Assembly: GCA_025927475.1 (NCBI GenBank)
Contig: JAICLL010000002.1
Span: forward strand, 1-64,000
DNA from: Pirellulales bacterium
GTDB taxonomy: Bacteria > Planctomycetota > Planctomycetia > Pirellulales > JAICIG01
Reading direction: 5' to 3'
DNA: 64,000 bases
Positions within the stretch are counted from its first letter, which is position 1. The number at the start of each line of letters is the position of its first letter. The position numbers and the translations under genes are program-made. Under the pieces are notes generated by a model. That model ran no database searches, had not been told where the DNA came from, and was given only the letters and a program-made list of their open reading frames with translations. Below are positions 30,985 to 39,742 of this stretch, piece after piece.

Positions 30985-31521
30985 TTGAAAATCCTCTTGC
31001 CCGAGCACGAAATCAAAGCCGGCGTGGCCCGACTTGCCTCTGAGGTGAAAGCGCACTACGGGCGGCGTCCGCTCACGATCATCGGCGTGCTCACCGGCAG
31101 CATCGTGCTGGTGGCCGACTTGATTCGTTTGCTCGAGATGCCGCTGCGCGTGGGGGTGGTGCAAGCCCGCAGCTATCGCGGCACGGCTACCCTGCCCGGC
31201 GACCTGGCGGTCAACGCCGATCTGCTGCCGCCGATCGCCGATCGCGAGGTGTTGCTGATCGACGACATCTTCGACACCGGGCAAACGTTGCAAGCGCTGC
31301 TTGCGCAGTTCCGTTTGCTGTCCCCGCGCTCGCTGCGCAGCGCCGTGCTGCTGCGCAAGCTGGGTCGGCAACGCGTTGACGAGAACCCCGATCACGTGGT
31401 TTTTGAGATTCCGAACGAATTCGTGGTGGGTTACGGGCTTGACTATCAGGACGCCTTTCGCAATCTGCCGCACGTGGCCTCGCTGGAGGCCCACGAACTG
31501 GCCGAAGGATTGGTGTCGTGA
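30985..31521 (+). CDS. hpt: Hypoxanthine phosphoribosyltransferase
   Basis: A 178-residue protein that appears to start at TTG 30985 (KILLPEHEIKAGVARLASEV). Motifs: GVLTGSIVLVADLIR near residue 38 and the PRPP loop VLLIDDIFDTGQTL near 92. The end FVVGYGLDYQDAFRNLPHV is the family C-terminus. It salvages hypoxanthine or guanine with PRPP. Its stop overlaps the GTG start of the downstream glycosyltransferase by 4 bp (GTGA), so the two are translationally coupled. Confidence 0.92.
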   Translation: MKILLPEHEIKAGVARLASEVKAHYGRRPLTIIGVLTGSIVLVADLIRLLEMPLRVGVVQARSYRGTATLPGDLAVNADLLPPIADREVLLIDDIFDTGQTLQALLAQFRLLSPRSLRSAVLLRKLGRQRVDENPDHVVFEIPNEFVVGYGLDYQDAFRNLPHVASLEAHELAEGLVS

Positions 31522-32705
31522 CGCTGCCGCGGCTGGTGTTGATCACGCGCCGCTTTTGGCCCCTGGTGGGCGGGGCCGAAATGGTGGCGGCCCGGCTGGC
31601 GGCGGGTTTGCAGGCCCGCGGCGCGGCCACCACCCTTCTCACCGCTCGCTGGCATCGCCAGTGGCCGGCCGAAATCGAGCACCACGGCGTGCGCGTGGTG
31701 CGGCTGAACCATCCCCGGCTGCGCGGCTGGGGCACCTGGCGCTATATGCAGGCGGTTGCCCGCTGGCTGACCGAGCATCGCGAGTCGTTCGACCTGGTGT
31801 ATGTCTCGATGCTCAAACACGACGCTTACGCCGCCGTCACGGCCGGGCGGCGCGGTCGGTTTCCCGTCGCTCTGCGGGCCGAGGGAGCGGGCGTGACGGG
31901 CGATTGCTACTGGCAGCTCGAGGCCAATTGCGGCCTGCGCATCAAACGCCGCTGCTTTCAGGCCGACGCCTTCGTGGCCCCCAGCCCGGCCATCGAACGC
32001 GAGCTGATCGCCGCTGGCTATGCGCGCGATCGCATCCATTATCTTCCCAACGGCGTGCCGATGCCCGATGAAGGGGCAAGCTCGCGCGCCCAGGTCCGCG
32101 CCGACCTGGCCGCGGCCGAGCCGGCGCTGGCCGCCGACACCGAAGCGCCGTTGGTGCTCTATACCGGTCGGCTGCACGAGATGAAGGGGCTGGAGTATTT
32201 GCTCGCCGCCTGGCCCGAAGTGCTGCGGCGGATCGGCCAGGCGCGGCTTTGGATCGTTGGCGACGGGCCCGACCGTTGGCGATTGATGGGCCTGATCGAA
32301 ACAATGGGCCTGTCCACTTCAGTTCGGCTAGTCGGGCCGTTCGACGATGTCGAAGATTTGTTGCGGGCCGCCGACGTGTTTGTGCTTCCTTCGCTCGAAG
32401 AAGGCATGTCGTTGGCATTGCTGGAAGCGATGGTGATGGGCTTGCCGGTGATCGCCACGGCGATTCCCGCCAATGAGGTGCTCGTCGACGACCAGGTTGG
32501 GCGGCTGGCGCCGACTCGCGATCCCGCCGCGCTGGCCGCCGCGATCATCACGTTGTTGATGGATCGAGAAACCGCCGCGCGGTTGGGCTGCGCCGGTCGG
32601 GCACGCGTCGCCGAACTTTTTTCCTTAGATAAGATGGTCACGGAGCACCTGCAATTGTTTGAACGGTTGATGTCTGTAAGGAACGGACTCCGTGCCGTTC
32701 CGTGA
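31518..32705 (+). CDS. Family 4 glycosyltransferase (GT-B)
   Basis: A 395-residue GT-B enzyme: N-terminal acceptor domain with the start LVLITRRFWPLVGGAEMVAARLA, and a C-terminal donor-binding domain with LYTGRLHEMKGLEYLL, VLPSLEEGMSLALLEAMVMG and the PVIATAIPANEVLV loop. GT4 enzymes transfer sugars from nucleotide donors to glycolipids or polysaccharide. It is coupled to hpt by a 4-bp overlap, and a second GT4 gene follows 61 bp later, so the pair may act in sequence. Donor and acceptor unknown. Confidence 0.9.
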   Translation: MTLPRLVLITRRFWPLVGGAEMVAARLAAGLQARGAATTLLTARWHRQWPAEIEHHGVRVVRLNHPRLRGWGTWRYMQAVARWLTEHRESFDLVYVSMLKHDAYAAVTAGRRGRFPVALRAEGAGVTGDCYWQLEANCGLRIKRRCFQADAFVAPSPAIERELIAAGYARDRIHYLPNGVPMPDEGASSRAQVRADLAAAEPALAADTEAPLVLYTGRLHEMKGLEYLLAAWPEVLRRIGQARLWIVGDGPDRWRLMGLIETMGLSTSVRLVGPFDDVEDLLRAADVFVLPSLEEGMSLALLEAMVMGLPVIATAIPANEVLVDDQVGRLAPTRDPAALAAAIITLLMDRETAARLGCAGRARVAELFSLDKMVTEHLQLFERLMSVRNGLRAVP

Positions 32706-32766
32706 TGGGCGGTGCGGCATCGCGCCGCCCGCCAGCGGAACGCCTGCCGATTTATTCGTTAAAACC

Positions 32767-33864
32767 ATGCCGCGCATCCTGCAAATCATTCCCACACTCG
32801 ATCGTTCCGGCGCCGAGAAACAGCTTACGCTGCTCGCCACACGGCTGCCGCGAGACGAGTTCGATGTGCATGTGTGCGTGCTGACGCGGACGGGGCCGTT
32901 CGAGCAAGACGTGCGGCAGGACGGCGTGCCGGTGACGCTGATCGGAAAACCTCACAAGCTCGACCCGGCTGCCTTCTGGCGACTGAAACGGCACCTCGCG
33001 TCGTTGCGCCCCGACCTGGTGCACACCTGGTTGTTCGCCGCCAACAGCTATGGACGTGCGGCGGCGTTGGCCACCGGCGTGCGGCGCCTCGTTGCGGGCG
33101 AGCGGTGCGTCGATCTCTGGAAAAGTTGGCACGAGCTGGCCATCGACCGCTGGTTGGCTCGGCGAACCGATCGGATTGCGGTCAACAGCAGCGGCGTGCG
33201 CGATTTTTATGTGCGGCACGGCTTGCCCGCCGAGAAATTCGTCACGATTCCCAATGGCATCGAGCCCGTGGAAGCGGTCCAAGTCGCCCGCGACGCGTTG
33301 CTCGCCGAACTGGGTCTGCCGCAAAACGCTCGGCTGATCGGCGCGGTCGGGCGGCTCTGGCCGCAGAAACGCCTTAAAGATCTGATTTGGGCCGCCGATT
33401 TGCTCAAGGTCATCCGCGACGACGTGCATCTGTTGATCATCGGCGACGGACCGCACCGGCGCCGGCTGGAGCGCTATCGACGTCAGGTGCGCATCGAAGA
33501 TAAAGTTCACTTCCTGGGACATCGCGGCGATGTGCTTCGGCTGATGCCGCATTTCGACGTGCTCTGGCTCGGCAGCGAATATGAAGGCATGCCCAACGTG
33601 GTGATGGAGGCGATGCTGGCCGGTGTGCCGGTGGTGGCCACCGACATTTCGGGCACCCGCGATCTGGTAATCAGCGGCCAAACCGGCTTTCTCGTGCGCG
33701 TGGGCGATCGGGCGGCGTTTGCCCGGCAAACGAAGAAGCTGCTGGACGACGCCGAGCTGTCACGGCGGCTGGGCGCGGCGGGACGCGAGCGAATTCTCAG
33801 CGAGTTCACGGTCGAGCGGATGGTCGCGCGCCATGTCGAATTGTATCGTGAACTGCTGGGCTAG
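32767..33864 (+). CDS. Family 4 glycosyltransferase (GT-B), second gene
   Basis: A 365-residue GT-B enzyme beginning PRILQIIPTLDRSGAEKQLT, with LRPDLVHTWLFAANSYGRAA, the donor domain IGAVGRLWPQKRLKDLIWA and the EYEGMPNVVMEAMLAGVPVV nucleotide-sugar loop. It is diverged from the preceding GT4 gene, so not a recent duplicate. ATG 32767 is chosen: the open frame upstream to 32692 overlaps the preceding stop and lacks conserved sequence. A GTAGGGTGGG repeat lies about 75 bp after its stop. Confidence 0.92.
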   Translation: MPRILQIIPTLDRSGAEKQLTLLATRLPRDEFDVHVCVLTRTGPFEQDVRQDGVPVTLIGKPHKLDPAAFWRLKRHLASLRPDLVHTWLFAANSYGRAAALATGVRRLVAGERCVDLWKSWHELAIDRWLARRTDRIAVNSSGVRDFYVRHGLPAEKFVTIPNGIEPVEAVQVARDALLAELGLPQNARLIGAVGRLWPQKRLKDLIWAADLLKVIRDDVHLLIIGDGPHRRRLERYRRQVRIEDKVHFLGHRGDVLRLMPHFDVLWLGSEYEGMPNVVMEAMLAGVPVVATDISGTRDLVISGQTGFLVRVGDRAAFARQTKKLLDDAELSRRLGAAGRERILSEFTVERMVARHVELYRELLG

Positions 33865-33939
33865 GCATTGGCTCGATTTAAAAAAGGCATGTACACCATT
33901 GCGGCTTGGTTGTACCGCTGGTGCCGGTCGTTGTGGAAC

Positions 33940-33970
33940 GTAGGGTGGGCCGAGCGCAGCGAGTCCCACC
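33940..33970. repeat. GTAGGGTGGG dispersed repeat (family R5), single arm
   Basis: A 31-bp palindromic unit: GTAGGGTGGGCCGAGC, then GCAGCGAGTCCCACC. It matches the arms at 38230-38259, 38301-38331 (inverted) and 56938-57038. This copy has only one arm and lies 37 bp upstream of the Mut7-C gene. Confidence 0.9.
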
Positions 33971-34006
33971 ATTTTTGCGTTGTTGAGCCGGCCGGTTTGT
34001 TGGGCG

Positions 34007-34753
34007 ATGAATGAAACAAACCTCGATCATTGCGAGCAAATCTTTCGCAGTTTGCTGTGGCGGCTTCAACCCGCCGAGCTCGCTGACGCTGTCGAGCGGC
34101 GCAGCGCCGAGGTGTGCGGCATGGCCGATGGCGCCACGCCATGGGAGGCCGCTCTGTACATCGTCTCTCGGCGCACGCGCGACGAAACGGTGGCCGAGTT
34201 GCTTGCCCGATCGGCCGGCAAGCTTCGCTCGCGGCGGTTGATCGAAACTACGATCGCGCCCCTGCCGCCCGCCGCCGGACCCGACTTTCATTGCGACGCC
34301 GCTTTGGGCGGTCTCGCCCGGTGGCTAAGAGCGGCGGGTTACGACGCCGCCTATTGGCCCGGCATCGACGACGACGATCTGTTGCGCAAAATGATCGGCA
34401 GCCCCGCCATTCTGCTGACCACCGACAGACGGCTTTGCCAGCGCGGTGTGATCGCCAGCCGCGCGATTGCCGCGCTGTTGGTCTCGGTCGAACACAAGAA
34501 GCGCGGGCAGTTCGCCGACGTCGTGGCCCGGCTTGGGCTGCGCCGCAGGTCGCCCCGCTGCATGGCCTGCGGCGGGCGTTTGCAGGCGGTCGCTAAAGAA
34601 ACCGTGCGCGACCGCATTCCGCCAAAAACCTATCCCTGGCGCGATGATTATTACATTTGCGAAAGCTGTGACCGCCTGTTTTGGCAAGGCACGCATTGGC
34701 AGCGCGTCGAGGCGGAGTTGGCACAGGCATTTCCAGGCGGTTTTGCATTTTAA
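34007..34753 (+). CDS. Mut7-C RNase-domain protein with zinc ribbon
   Basis: A 248-residue protein. The N-terminal about 80 residues have no clear family. Residues about 95-180 match the Mut7-C (DUF82) PIN-like RNase fold: FHCDAALGGLARWLRAAGYDA and ILLTTDRRLCQRG supply acidic residues. A zinc ribbon follows with CMACGG and CESC. Mut7-C domains are predicted nucleases, here stand-alone rather than part of a Mut7 exonuclease. Start ATG 34007 (MNETNLDHCEQ). Role unknown; RNA processing is inferred. Confidence 0.85.
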   Translation: MNETNLDHCEQIFRSLLWRLQPAELADAVERRSAEVCGMADGATPWEAALYIVSRRTRDETVAELLARSAGKLRSRRLIETTIAPLPPAAGPDFHCDAALGGLARWLRAAGYDAAYWPGIDDDDLLRKMIGSPAILLTTDRRLCQRGVIASRAIAALLVSVEHKKRGQFADVVARLGLRRRSPRCMACGGRLQAVAKETVRDRIPPKTYPWRDDYYICESCDRLFWQGTHWQRVEAELAQAFPGGFAF

Positions 34754-34866
34754 CTTTTGCATTTTGACTTTCCCCCTCCGCCGGCCCTTGGACTTCGCCG
34801 CCTCGACCGATTAAGATGCTTCGCAACGCATCCTACTCGCCTTAACCCCGTTAAGGAGCAAACTCC

Positions 34867-36036
34867 GTGGGTCATCGCCAGACCAAAGAGCATCGTCACG
34901 GCAAGCATTCGTTCCATCAAATTGGGCTGGTTCGCGGGCAATTCGGCAACGTGCCCGAAGACCAGTGGCTCGACTGGATCGCCCAGACCGGTTTCGACGG
35001 TTGGGAAGAAGCCAGTTGGGAGCTCGACTTGGCGCGCTGCGGCGATGACGCGGGTGCCAAGGCCTACGCCGGCGAGCGCGTGGCCAAGGCGCGGCAGCGC
35101 GGTCTGGAGATTTTTTCGGTGGCGGCCCATCTGCAAGGCCAGGCCCTGGGTGACGAGCCGAGCGCCAAGACCGTGCAGTTCCTGGGCGGCGAGGCAGCCG
35201 AGGCATATGCCCGCTGGCGCGCGGCGGGCAACCAGCCGCCAAGGACCGATCCCTTCTTTGTGCCGGCGGAAGTCGGCGAGATCGCCCAACGCCAGGCAAC
35301 CACCGCGCTGGTCAATGCCGTGCGGCTGGCTCATCATCTGGGGCAGTTGCAAGACCGCGTGGTGCCGGTGTCCGGTTTTGTCGGTTCGCCCGCGCATTGC
35401 TGGAGCCACTGGTTTTTGTTTCCGCCGCTGCCACGGTCGATCGGCGGGCATGCGATTCCCGACGTATTTCAAGTGAGTCTTGAATTGCTCGTCGAGCGGT
35501 TCTCGCCGGTCTTTCAGGCCTGCTTGAAATATGGCACGACGTACGACCTGGAATGCCATCCCAGCGAACGAGCGATGGGCGACATCACCAGCGCCGGAGA
35601 ATACCTGGCGGCGGTCGACCGCGCGGGCTTTGCCAAAGCGGCGGGCTTCAACTTCGACTGCTCGCACATGGAATGGCAGGGCGTGTCGGGCGTCGACTTC
35701 ATTCGCGCCTATGGCGACCGCATCCACTGCGCCCACATCAAAGGCGTGCAGGTCATCGACGGCTACACCCGCAACGGCCTGCTGGGCGGGCATCGGCCGA
35801 TGGGCGACAAGCACAACGGCTGGAATTTCGTGACCCCCGGCACCGCCCGCGACGCCACCTCGATCGAAGCCTTGTTTGTCGAGCTGAACCGGGCGGGCTA
35901 TGGCGGCGCCGTCACGATCGAGTGGGAAGACAACGACGTCGAACAGCACGCCGGCGCACGGCAAGCGTTGGCCAACGTGCATCGCGCCGACCAGCCGCCC
36001 AGCGGCATGCGCCACGACGAACAGCTCAAGGGATAG
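34867..36036 (+). CDS. Sugar phosphate isomerase/epimerase-like TIM barrel protein
   Basis: A 389-residue AP-endonuclease-2-type barrel. Metal-binding positions are suggested by DLECHPSE, FNFDCSHMEW, RIHCAHIKG and VTIEWEDND. It belongs to the large planctomycete group related to xylose isomerase, myo-inosose dehydratase and hydroxypyruvate isomerase. GTG start at 34867 with a TAAGGAGC ribosome site. Convergent with ftsH, 7 bp apart. Substrate cannot be told from sequence. Confidence 0.88.
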   Translation: MGHRQTKEHRHGKHSFHQIGLVRGQFGNVPEDQWLDWIAQTGFDGWEEASWELDLARCGDDAGAKAYAGERVAKARQRGLEIFSVAAHLQGQALGDEPSAKTVQFLGGEAAEAYARWRAAGNQPPRTDPFFVPAEVGEIAQRQATTALVNAVRLAHHLGQLQDRVVPVSGFVGSPAHCWSHWFLFPPLPRSIGGHAIPDVFQVSLELLVERFSPVFQACLKYGTTYDLECHPSERAMGDITSAGEYLAAVDRAGFAKAAGFNFDCSHMEWQGVSGVDFIRAYGDRIHCAHIKGVQVIDGYTRNGLLGGHRPMGDKHNGWNFVTPGTARDATSIEALFVELNRAGYGGAVTIEWEDNDVEQHAGARQALANVHRADQPPSGMRHDEQLKG

Positions 36037-36043
36037 GGCGGCC

Positions 36044-38173
36044 TTAGCCCTCTTCCGCGCGGCGGAGATCTTCGGGCGTTTCCGCCGAGGCCACTTCGAG
36101 CGACTCGGCGACCAGCGGCCGCTTGCGCGAGGTGGTGCCGGGCACAATCTGCGGACTCGGCGAATTCTCTTCAATGATCTGCCGCAGCTCGTCGGCATCG
36201 ATCACCTCGCGCTCGATCAGCCGCTTGGCCAGGCCCACCAGCGCGGGCTTGCGCGAACCGAGAATGGTCCGCACCTTTTCGATCGCTTCGTCGATGATCC
36301 GCTGCACCTCGCTGTCGATCTCGCGGGCGGTGTGCTCGCTGTAGCTGCGTTCGCGCGGCAAGTCGCCACCACCCGCCAGGAAAGGCGAGCGGGCGCTTTC
36401 GCGAAAGTTGATCCGCCCCAGGCGGCTCATGCCGTAATCCATCACCATGCTGCGGGCAATCTCGGTCGCCCGCTCCAGATCGTTCTGGGCGCCGGTCGAA
36501 ACGTCGTTGAAAATCAGCTCCTCGGAAAGGGTGCCGGCCAGCAGCACCTGAATGCGGCTTTCCAGTTCGGGCTGGGTCATCAGATAGCGGTCGCCCTCGG
36601 GCCGTTGCATCATGTAGCCCAGCGCCGCCAGGCCGCGCGGAATGATCGAAACTTTGTGTACCGGGTCGGTGTTGGGCAGACTGTAAGCCACCAGCGCGTG
36701 GCCGCTCTCGTGATAGGCGACACGTTGCTTTTCGTCTTCGTGCATGATCCGCTGCTTTTTCTCCAAGCCGGCGGTGACGCGCTCGACGCCTTCGTTGAAC
36801 TCTTCCATGCCCACGGCCGACTTGCCTTTGCGGGCGGCCAAGAGCGCCGACTCGTTGACCAGGTTGGCCAGATCGGCCCCCACAAAGCCCGAGGTGATGG
36901 CCGCCACTTCTTTCAAATGGACGCTGCTGTCGAGCTTGACGTTCTGCACATGCACATCGAGGATCTTTTCGCGGCCTTTCACGTCGGGACGATCGACCAG
37001 CACGTGGCGGTCGAAGCGACCGGGACGCAGCAGCGCGGGATCGAGCGTTTCGGGCCGGTTGGTGGCCGCCAGCACAATCACGCCGCTGTTGGAGTTGAAG
37101 CCGTCCATCTCGACCAGCAGCGCGTTGAGCGTTTGCTCGCGTTCATCGTGTCCGCCCACGACACTGGTGCCGCGGGTCTTGCCCAGGGCGTCGAGCTCGT
37201 CGATGAAAATGATGCAGGGGGCTTTGGCTTCGGCTTGCTGGAACATGTCGCGCACGCGGGCGGCGCCGACGCCGACAAACATCTCGACAAAGTCGGAGCC
37301 CGAGAGGCTGAAGAACGGCACGCCCGCCTCGCCGGCGATGGCCTTGGCCAGCAACGTTTTGCCGGTGCCGGGCGGCCCGACCAGCAGCACTCCCTTGGGA
37401 ATGCGTCCGCCGAGCACCTGATATTTTTCGGGGCTGCGCAAGAACTCGACCACTTCGCGCAGCTCATCGACGGCCTCGTCGATGCCCGCCACGTCTTCAA
37501 ACGTCACGCCGATGTCTTCCTGCGCGTACATTTTGCCTCGGCTGCGCCCGAAGGCCATGGGGCTGCCGGCGCCACCGAAGCGGCGCATCATGATCAGCAC
37601 AAACAGCACCAGCAGGGCGGCGAACATCAGGCCCGGCAGGTAATCGCGCCAGCCGCTGGGGGCATAGTCGCCGGCGGCGGTGAAATGGTTGTCTTCCAGC
37701 AGCTTGGCCAACCGCGGCGTGTCGAACTCGAAACCGCGCCGCCCGCAGCGAAAGGCAAGATGCTCGGGCGTGGCGCCCGGCTTCTGCGGGCGTCGCTGAT
37801 CGCGCGTGATTTTGCCGGTGATCTCGGTCTGGCTGACCTTCAGGTCGGTCGGGTCGGAATACCAGATGACCAGGTCTTCGCCGCCGGGTCCTTCTTCGAC
37901 GACTTCGATGTGGGGCGTCTCGGCGGGCGCCTCGCCCGGCTGGGTTTTGGGCTCGGTGGCGCGTGGATTCCCTTTTTTGATGATCTCGATGAAATCGGTG
38001 TACTTAATGTCGATCTCGCGGCCGCTGTTGATCACGATAAAAATCAGCGTGGCGCAGATGCCGATGGCCAGCAAATAGCCAATCGCGTTGGCGCCGACGG
38101 GCGGCAGGCGTTTTTCGGGCGATTTGCGACCCGATTCCGAGGGTTTGCGGCCGTTCTCGTTTTTGTTTTCCAT
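36044..38173 (-). CDS. ftsH: ATP-dependent zinc metalloprotease FtsH
   Basis: A 709-residue protein: N-terminal membrane helix ([19 protein letters not shown]), a periplasmic segment, a second helix near residues 182-200, then an AAA domain with Walker [18 protein letters not shown] (about residue 265) and Walker [13 protein letters not shown], the second region of homology, and a zinc protease domain with HESGH (about residue 485). It degrades unassembled or damaged membrane proteins and selected regulators. All catalytic residues are present. Length is at the upper end for FtsH; the extra lies in the periplasmic part and C-terminal tail. It is followed by an R5 repeat pair. Confidence 0.97.
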   Translation of the reverse strand: MENKNENGRKPSESGRKSPEKRLPPVGANAIGYLLAIGICATLIFIVINSGREIDIKYTDFIEIIKKGNPRATEPKTQPGEAPAETPHIEVVEEGPGGEDLVIWYSDPTDLKVSQTEITGKITRDQRRPQKPGATPEHLAFRCGRRGFEFDTPRLAKLLEDNHFTAAGDYAPSGWRDYLPGLMFAALLVLFVLIMMRRFGGAGSPMAFGRSRGKMYAQEDIGVTFEDVAGIDEAVDELREVVEFLRSPEKYQVLGGRIPKGVLLVGPPGTGKTLLAKAIAGEAGVPFFSLSGSDFVEMFVGVGAARVRDMFQQAEAKAPCIIFIDELDALGKTRGTSVVGGHDEREQTLNALLVEMDGFNSNSGVIVLAATNRPETLDPALLRPGRFDRHVLVDRPDVKGREKILDVHVQNVKLDSSVHLKEVAAITSGFVGADLANLVNESALLAARKGKSAVGMEEFNEGVERVTAGLEKKQRIMHEDEKQRVAYHESGHALVAYSLPNTDPVHKVSIIPRGLAALGYMMQRPEGDRYLMTQPELESRIQVLLAGTLSEELIFNDVSTGAQNDLERATEIARSMVMDYGMSRLGRINFRESARSPFLAGGGDLPRERSYSEHTAREIDSEVQRIIDEAIEKVRTILGSRKPALVGLAKRLIEREVIDADELRQIIEENSPSPQIVPGTTSRKRPLVAESLEVASAETPEDLRRAEEG

Positions 38174-38229
38174 GCGCCTGTTGGTCCTCAGCCCGATTTA
38201 CCGTTTGTGCCCAGCAATCTTGGAAGCTC

Positions 38230-38331
38230 GTAGGGTGGGACGAGCTTGCGAGTCCCACCTTAAAGCCGGCACGACGATCCGTGGTTGTGTCCTAGTCAGT
38301 GGTGGGACTCGCTTCGCTCGGCCCACCCTAC
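38230..38331. repeat. GTAGGGTGGG repeat pair (family R5), 102-bp inverted element
   Basis: Left arm GTAGGGTGGGACGAGC (38230-38259), right arm its inverted form (38301-38331), with about 40 unrelated bp between. The same arm-loop-arm plan, with a different loop, is at 56938-57038. It lies in the ftsH-dxr intergenic space. Confidence 0.9.
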
Positions 38332-38518
38332 GGCGTAAACACGATGTTCCACCAGACATAGTATGCCCTACACTTGTGCGATACAACGCCGTGGGCGGCT
38401 GCCGCGTGGGCCGACTGCGCCGATTCCTCGCTTGTGGGGCGGCGGCAACGCGGTTTACAATGCGGCTGGCCGCCCGAACTTGAAGATCCACCAGCAATTA
38501 GCACACCGGAAGGCGGTC

Positions 38519-39742
38519 ATGAACACACTTCTGTCGAGTGGCACGCAGCATACTACCGGCCCCGAACTGTTCCCCGTGACAACCCCCCGAGTCACGAATG
38601 TCGCTGTCCTCGGCTCAACCGGCAGCATCGGCAAAAGCACGCTGGAAGTCATTGCCGCTTCGGGGGGAAAGCTGCGGGCGGTGGCCCTCTCGGCCCACGC
38701 CAGCCTGGCGGCCTTGGCCGGGCAGGCCATCGAAGTGCAGCCGCGCTGGCTGATCGCTACCGATGCCGCCGCCGCCCGGGCGCACGCTTGGCCGCGGTTG
38801 CCCGCCGGCGTAGAATTGCTGGTCGGCGCCGAGAGCTTGGAGGCAACCGTCTCTCGGCCCGAGGTTGACATTGTGGTTTCGGCAATCGTGGGCAGTGCCG
38901 GGCTGCGGGGAACCTGGGCTGCGCTGGAGGCCGGCAAGACCGTCGCTCTGGCCAACAAGGAAACGCTGGTCATGGCCGGTCCGCTGGTGACCGACCTGGC
39001 CCGGCGGCGCCGCGCGGCACTGCTGCCGGTCGATAGCGAGCACAGTGCGGTCTTTCAGGCTTTGCAGGCGGGGCGGCGCTGCGAACTGCGGCGCATCGTG
39101 CTGACGGCCAGTGGAGGGCCGTTCCGCAACTACACGTCCGATCAATTGGCCGGCGTCACCGTGGCCGACGCTTTGGCCCATCCGACCTGGAAGATGGGCC
39201 CGAAGATTACGGTCGATTCGGCCACCCTGATGAACAAGGCTCTGGAGATTATCGAGGCCCGCTGGCTGTTCGACCTGACCGCCGACGAGATCGCCGTGGT
39301 GATCCATCCGCAATCGATCGTCCATTCGATGGTCGAGTTTGTCGATGGCTCGGTGATCGCCCAAATGAGCCCGCCCGACATGAAGTTGCCGATCCAATAT
39401 GCCCTGACCTGGCCCGAGCGCACACCGGGCGTGGCCGCCCGGTTCGACTGGACGCAAGCCAGCCGGCTGGAGTTTCATCCGGCCGACGCCGAGCGTTTTC
39501 CGGCGTTGGGGCTGGGCATGGAGTGCGCCCGCCGCGGCGGCACCACCGGGGCGGTGCTCAACGCGGCCAACGAAGCGGCGGTGGCAGGTTTTCTCAACGG
39601 CAGCTTAAAATTCAACCAAATCGTGCCGCTCTGCCGGAGCGTGCTCGAAGCACATCATTTCGACCCGCGCCCGACGCTCGACGAGCTGACTCGGCTCGAC
39701 GGCTGGGCGCGTCAGGAGGTATCGCGTTGCATTGGCAATTGA
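38519..39742 (+). CDS. dxr: 1-deoxy-D-xylulose 5-phosphate reductoisomerase
   Basis: A 407-residue protein with the NADPH site VAVLGSTGSIGKSTLEVI, NKETLVMAG, LLPVDSEHSAVFQAL, ASGGPFRN and GPKITVDSATLMNKALEIIEA. It catalyses the first committed step of the MEP isoprenoid pathway; ispD lies 5 kb downstream on the other strand. ATG 38519 (MNTLLSSG) is the best start. It overlaps rseP by 16 bp, the classic dxr-rseP arrangement. Confidence 0.96.
   Translation: MNTLLSSGTQHTTGPELFPVTTPRVTNVAVLGSTGSIGKSTLEVIAASGGKLRAVALSAHASLAALAGQAIEVQPRWLIATDAAAARAHAWPRLPAGVELLVGAESLEATVSRPEVDIVVSAIVGSAGLRGTWAALEAGKTVALANKETLVMAGPLVTDLARRRRAALLPVDSEHSAVFQALQAGRRCELRRIVLTASGGPFRNYTSDQLAGVTVADALAHPTWKMGPKITVDSATLMNKALEIIEARWLFDLTADEIAVVIHPQSIVHSMVEFVDGSVIAQMSPPDMKLPIQYALTWPERTPGVAARFDWTQASRLEFHPADAERFPALGLGMECARRGGTTGAVLNAANEAAVAGFLNGSLKFNQIVPLCRSVLEAHHFDPRPTLDELTRLDGWARQEVSRCIGN

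Noticed and set aside
35900-38233. 777-codon plus frame across ftsH
   Set aside because: FtsH on the minus strand has every catalytic motif; the plus translation is a codon-bias artefact.
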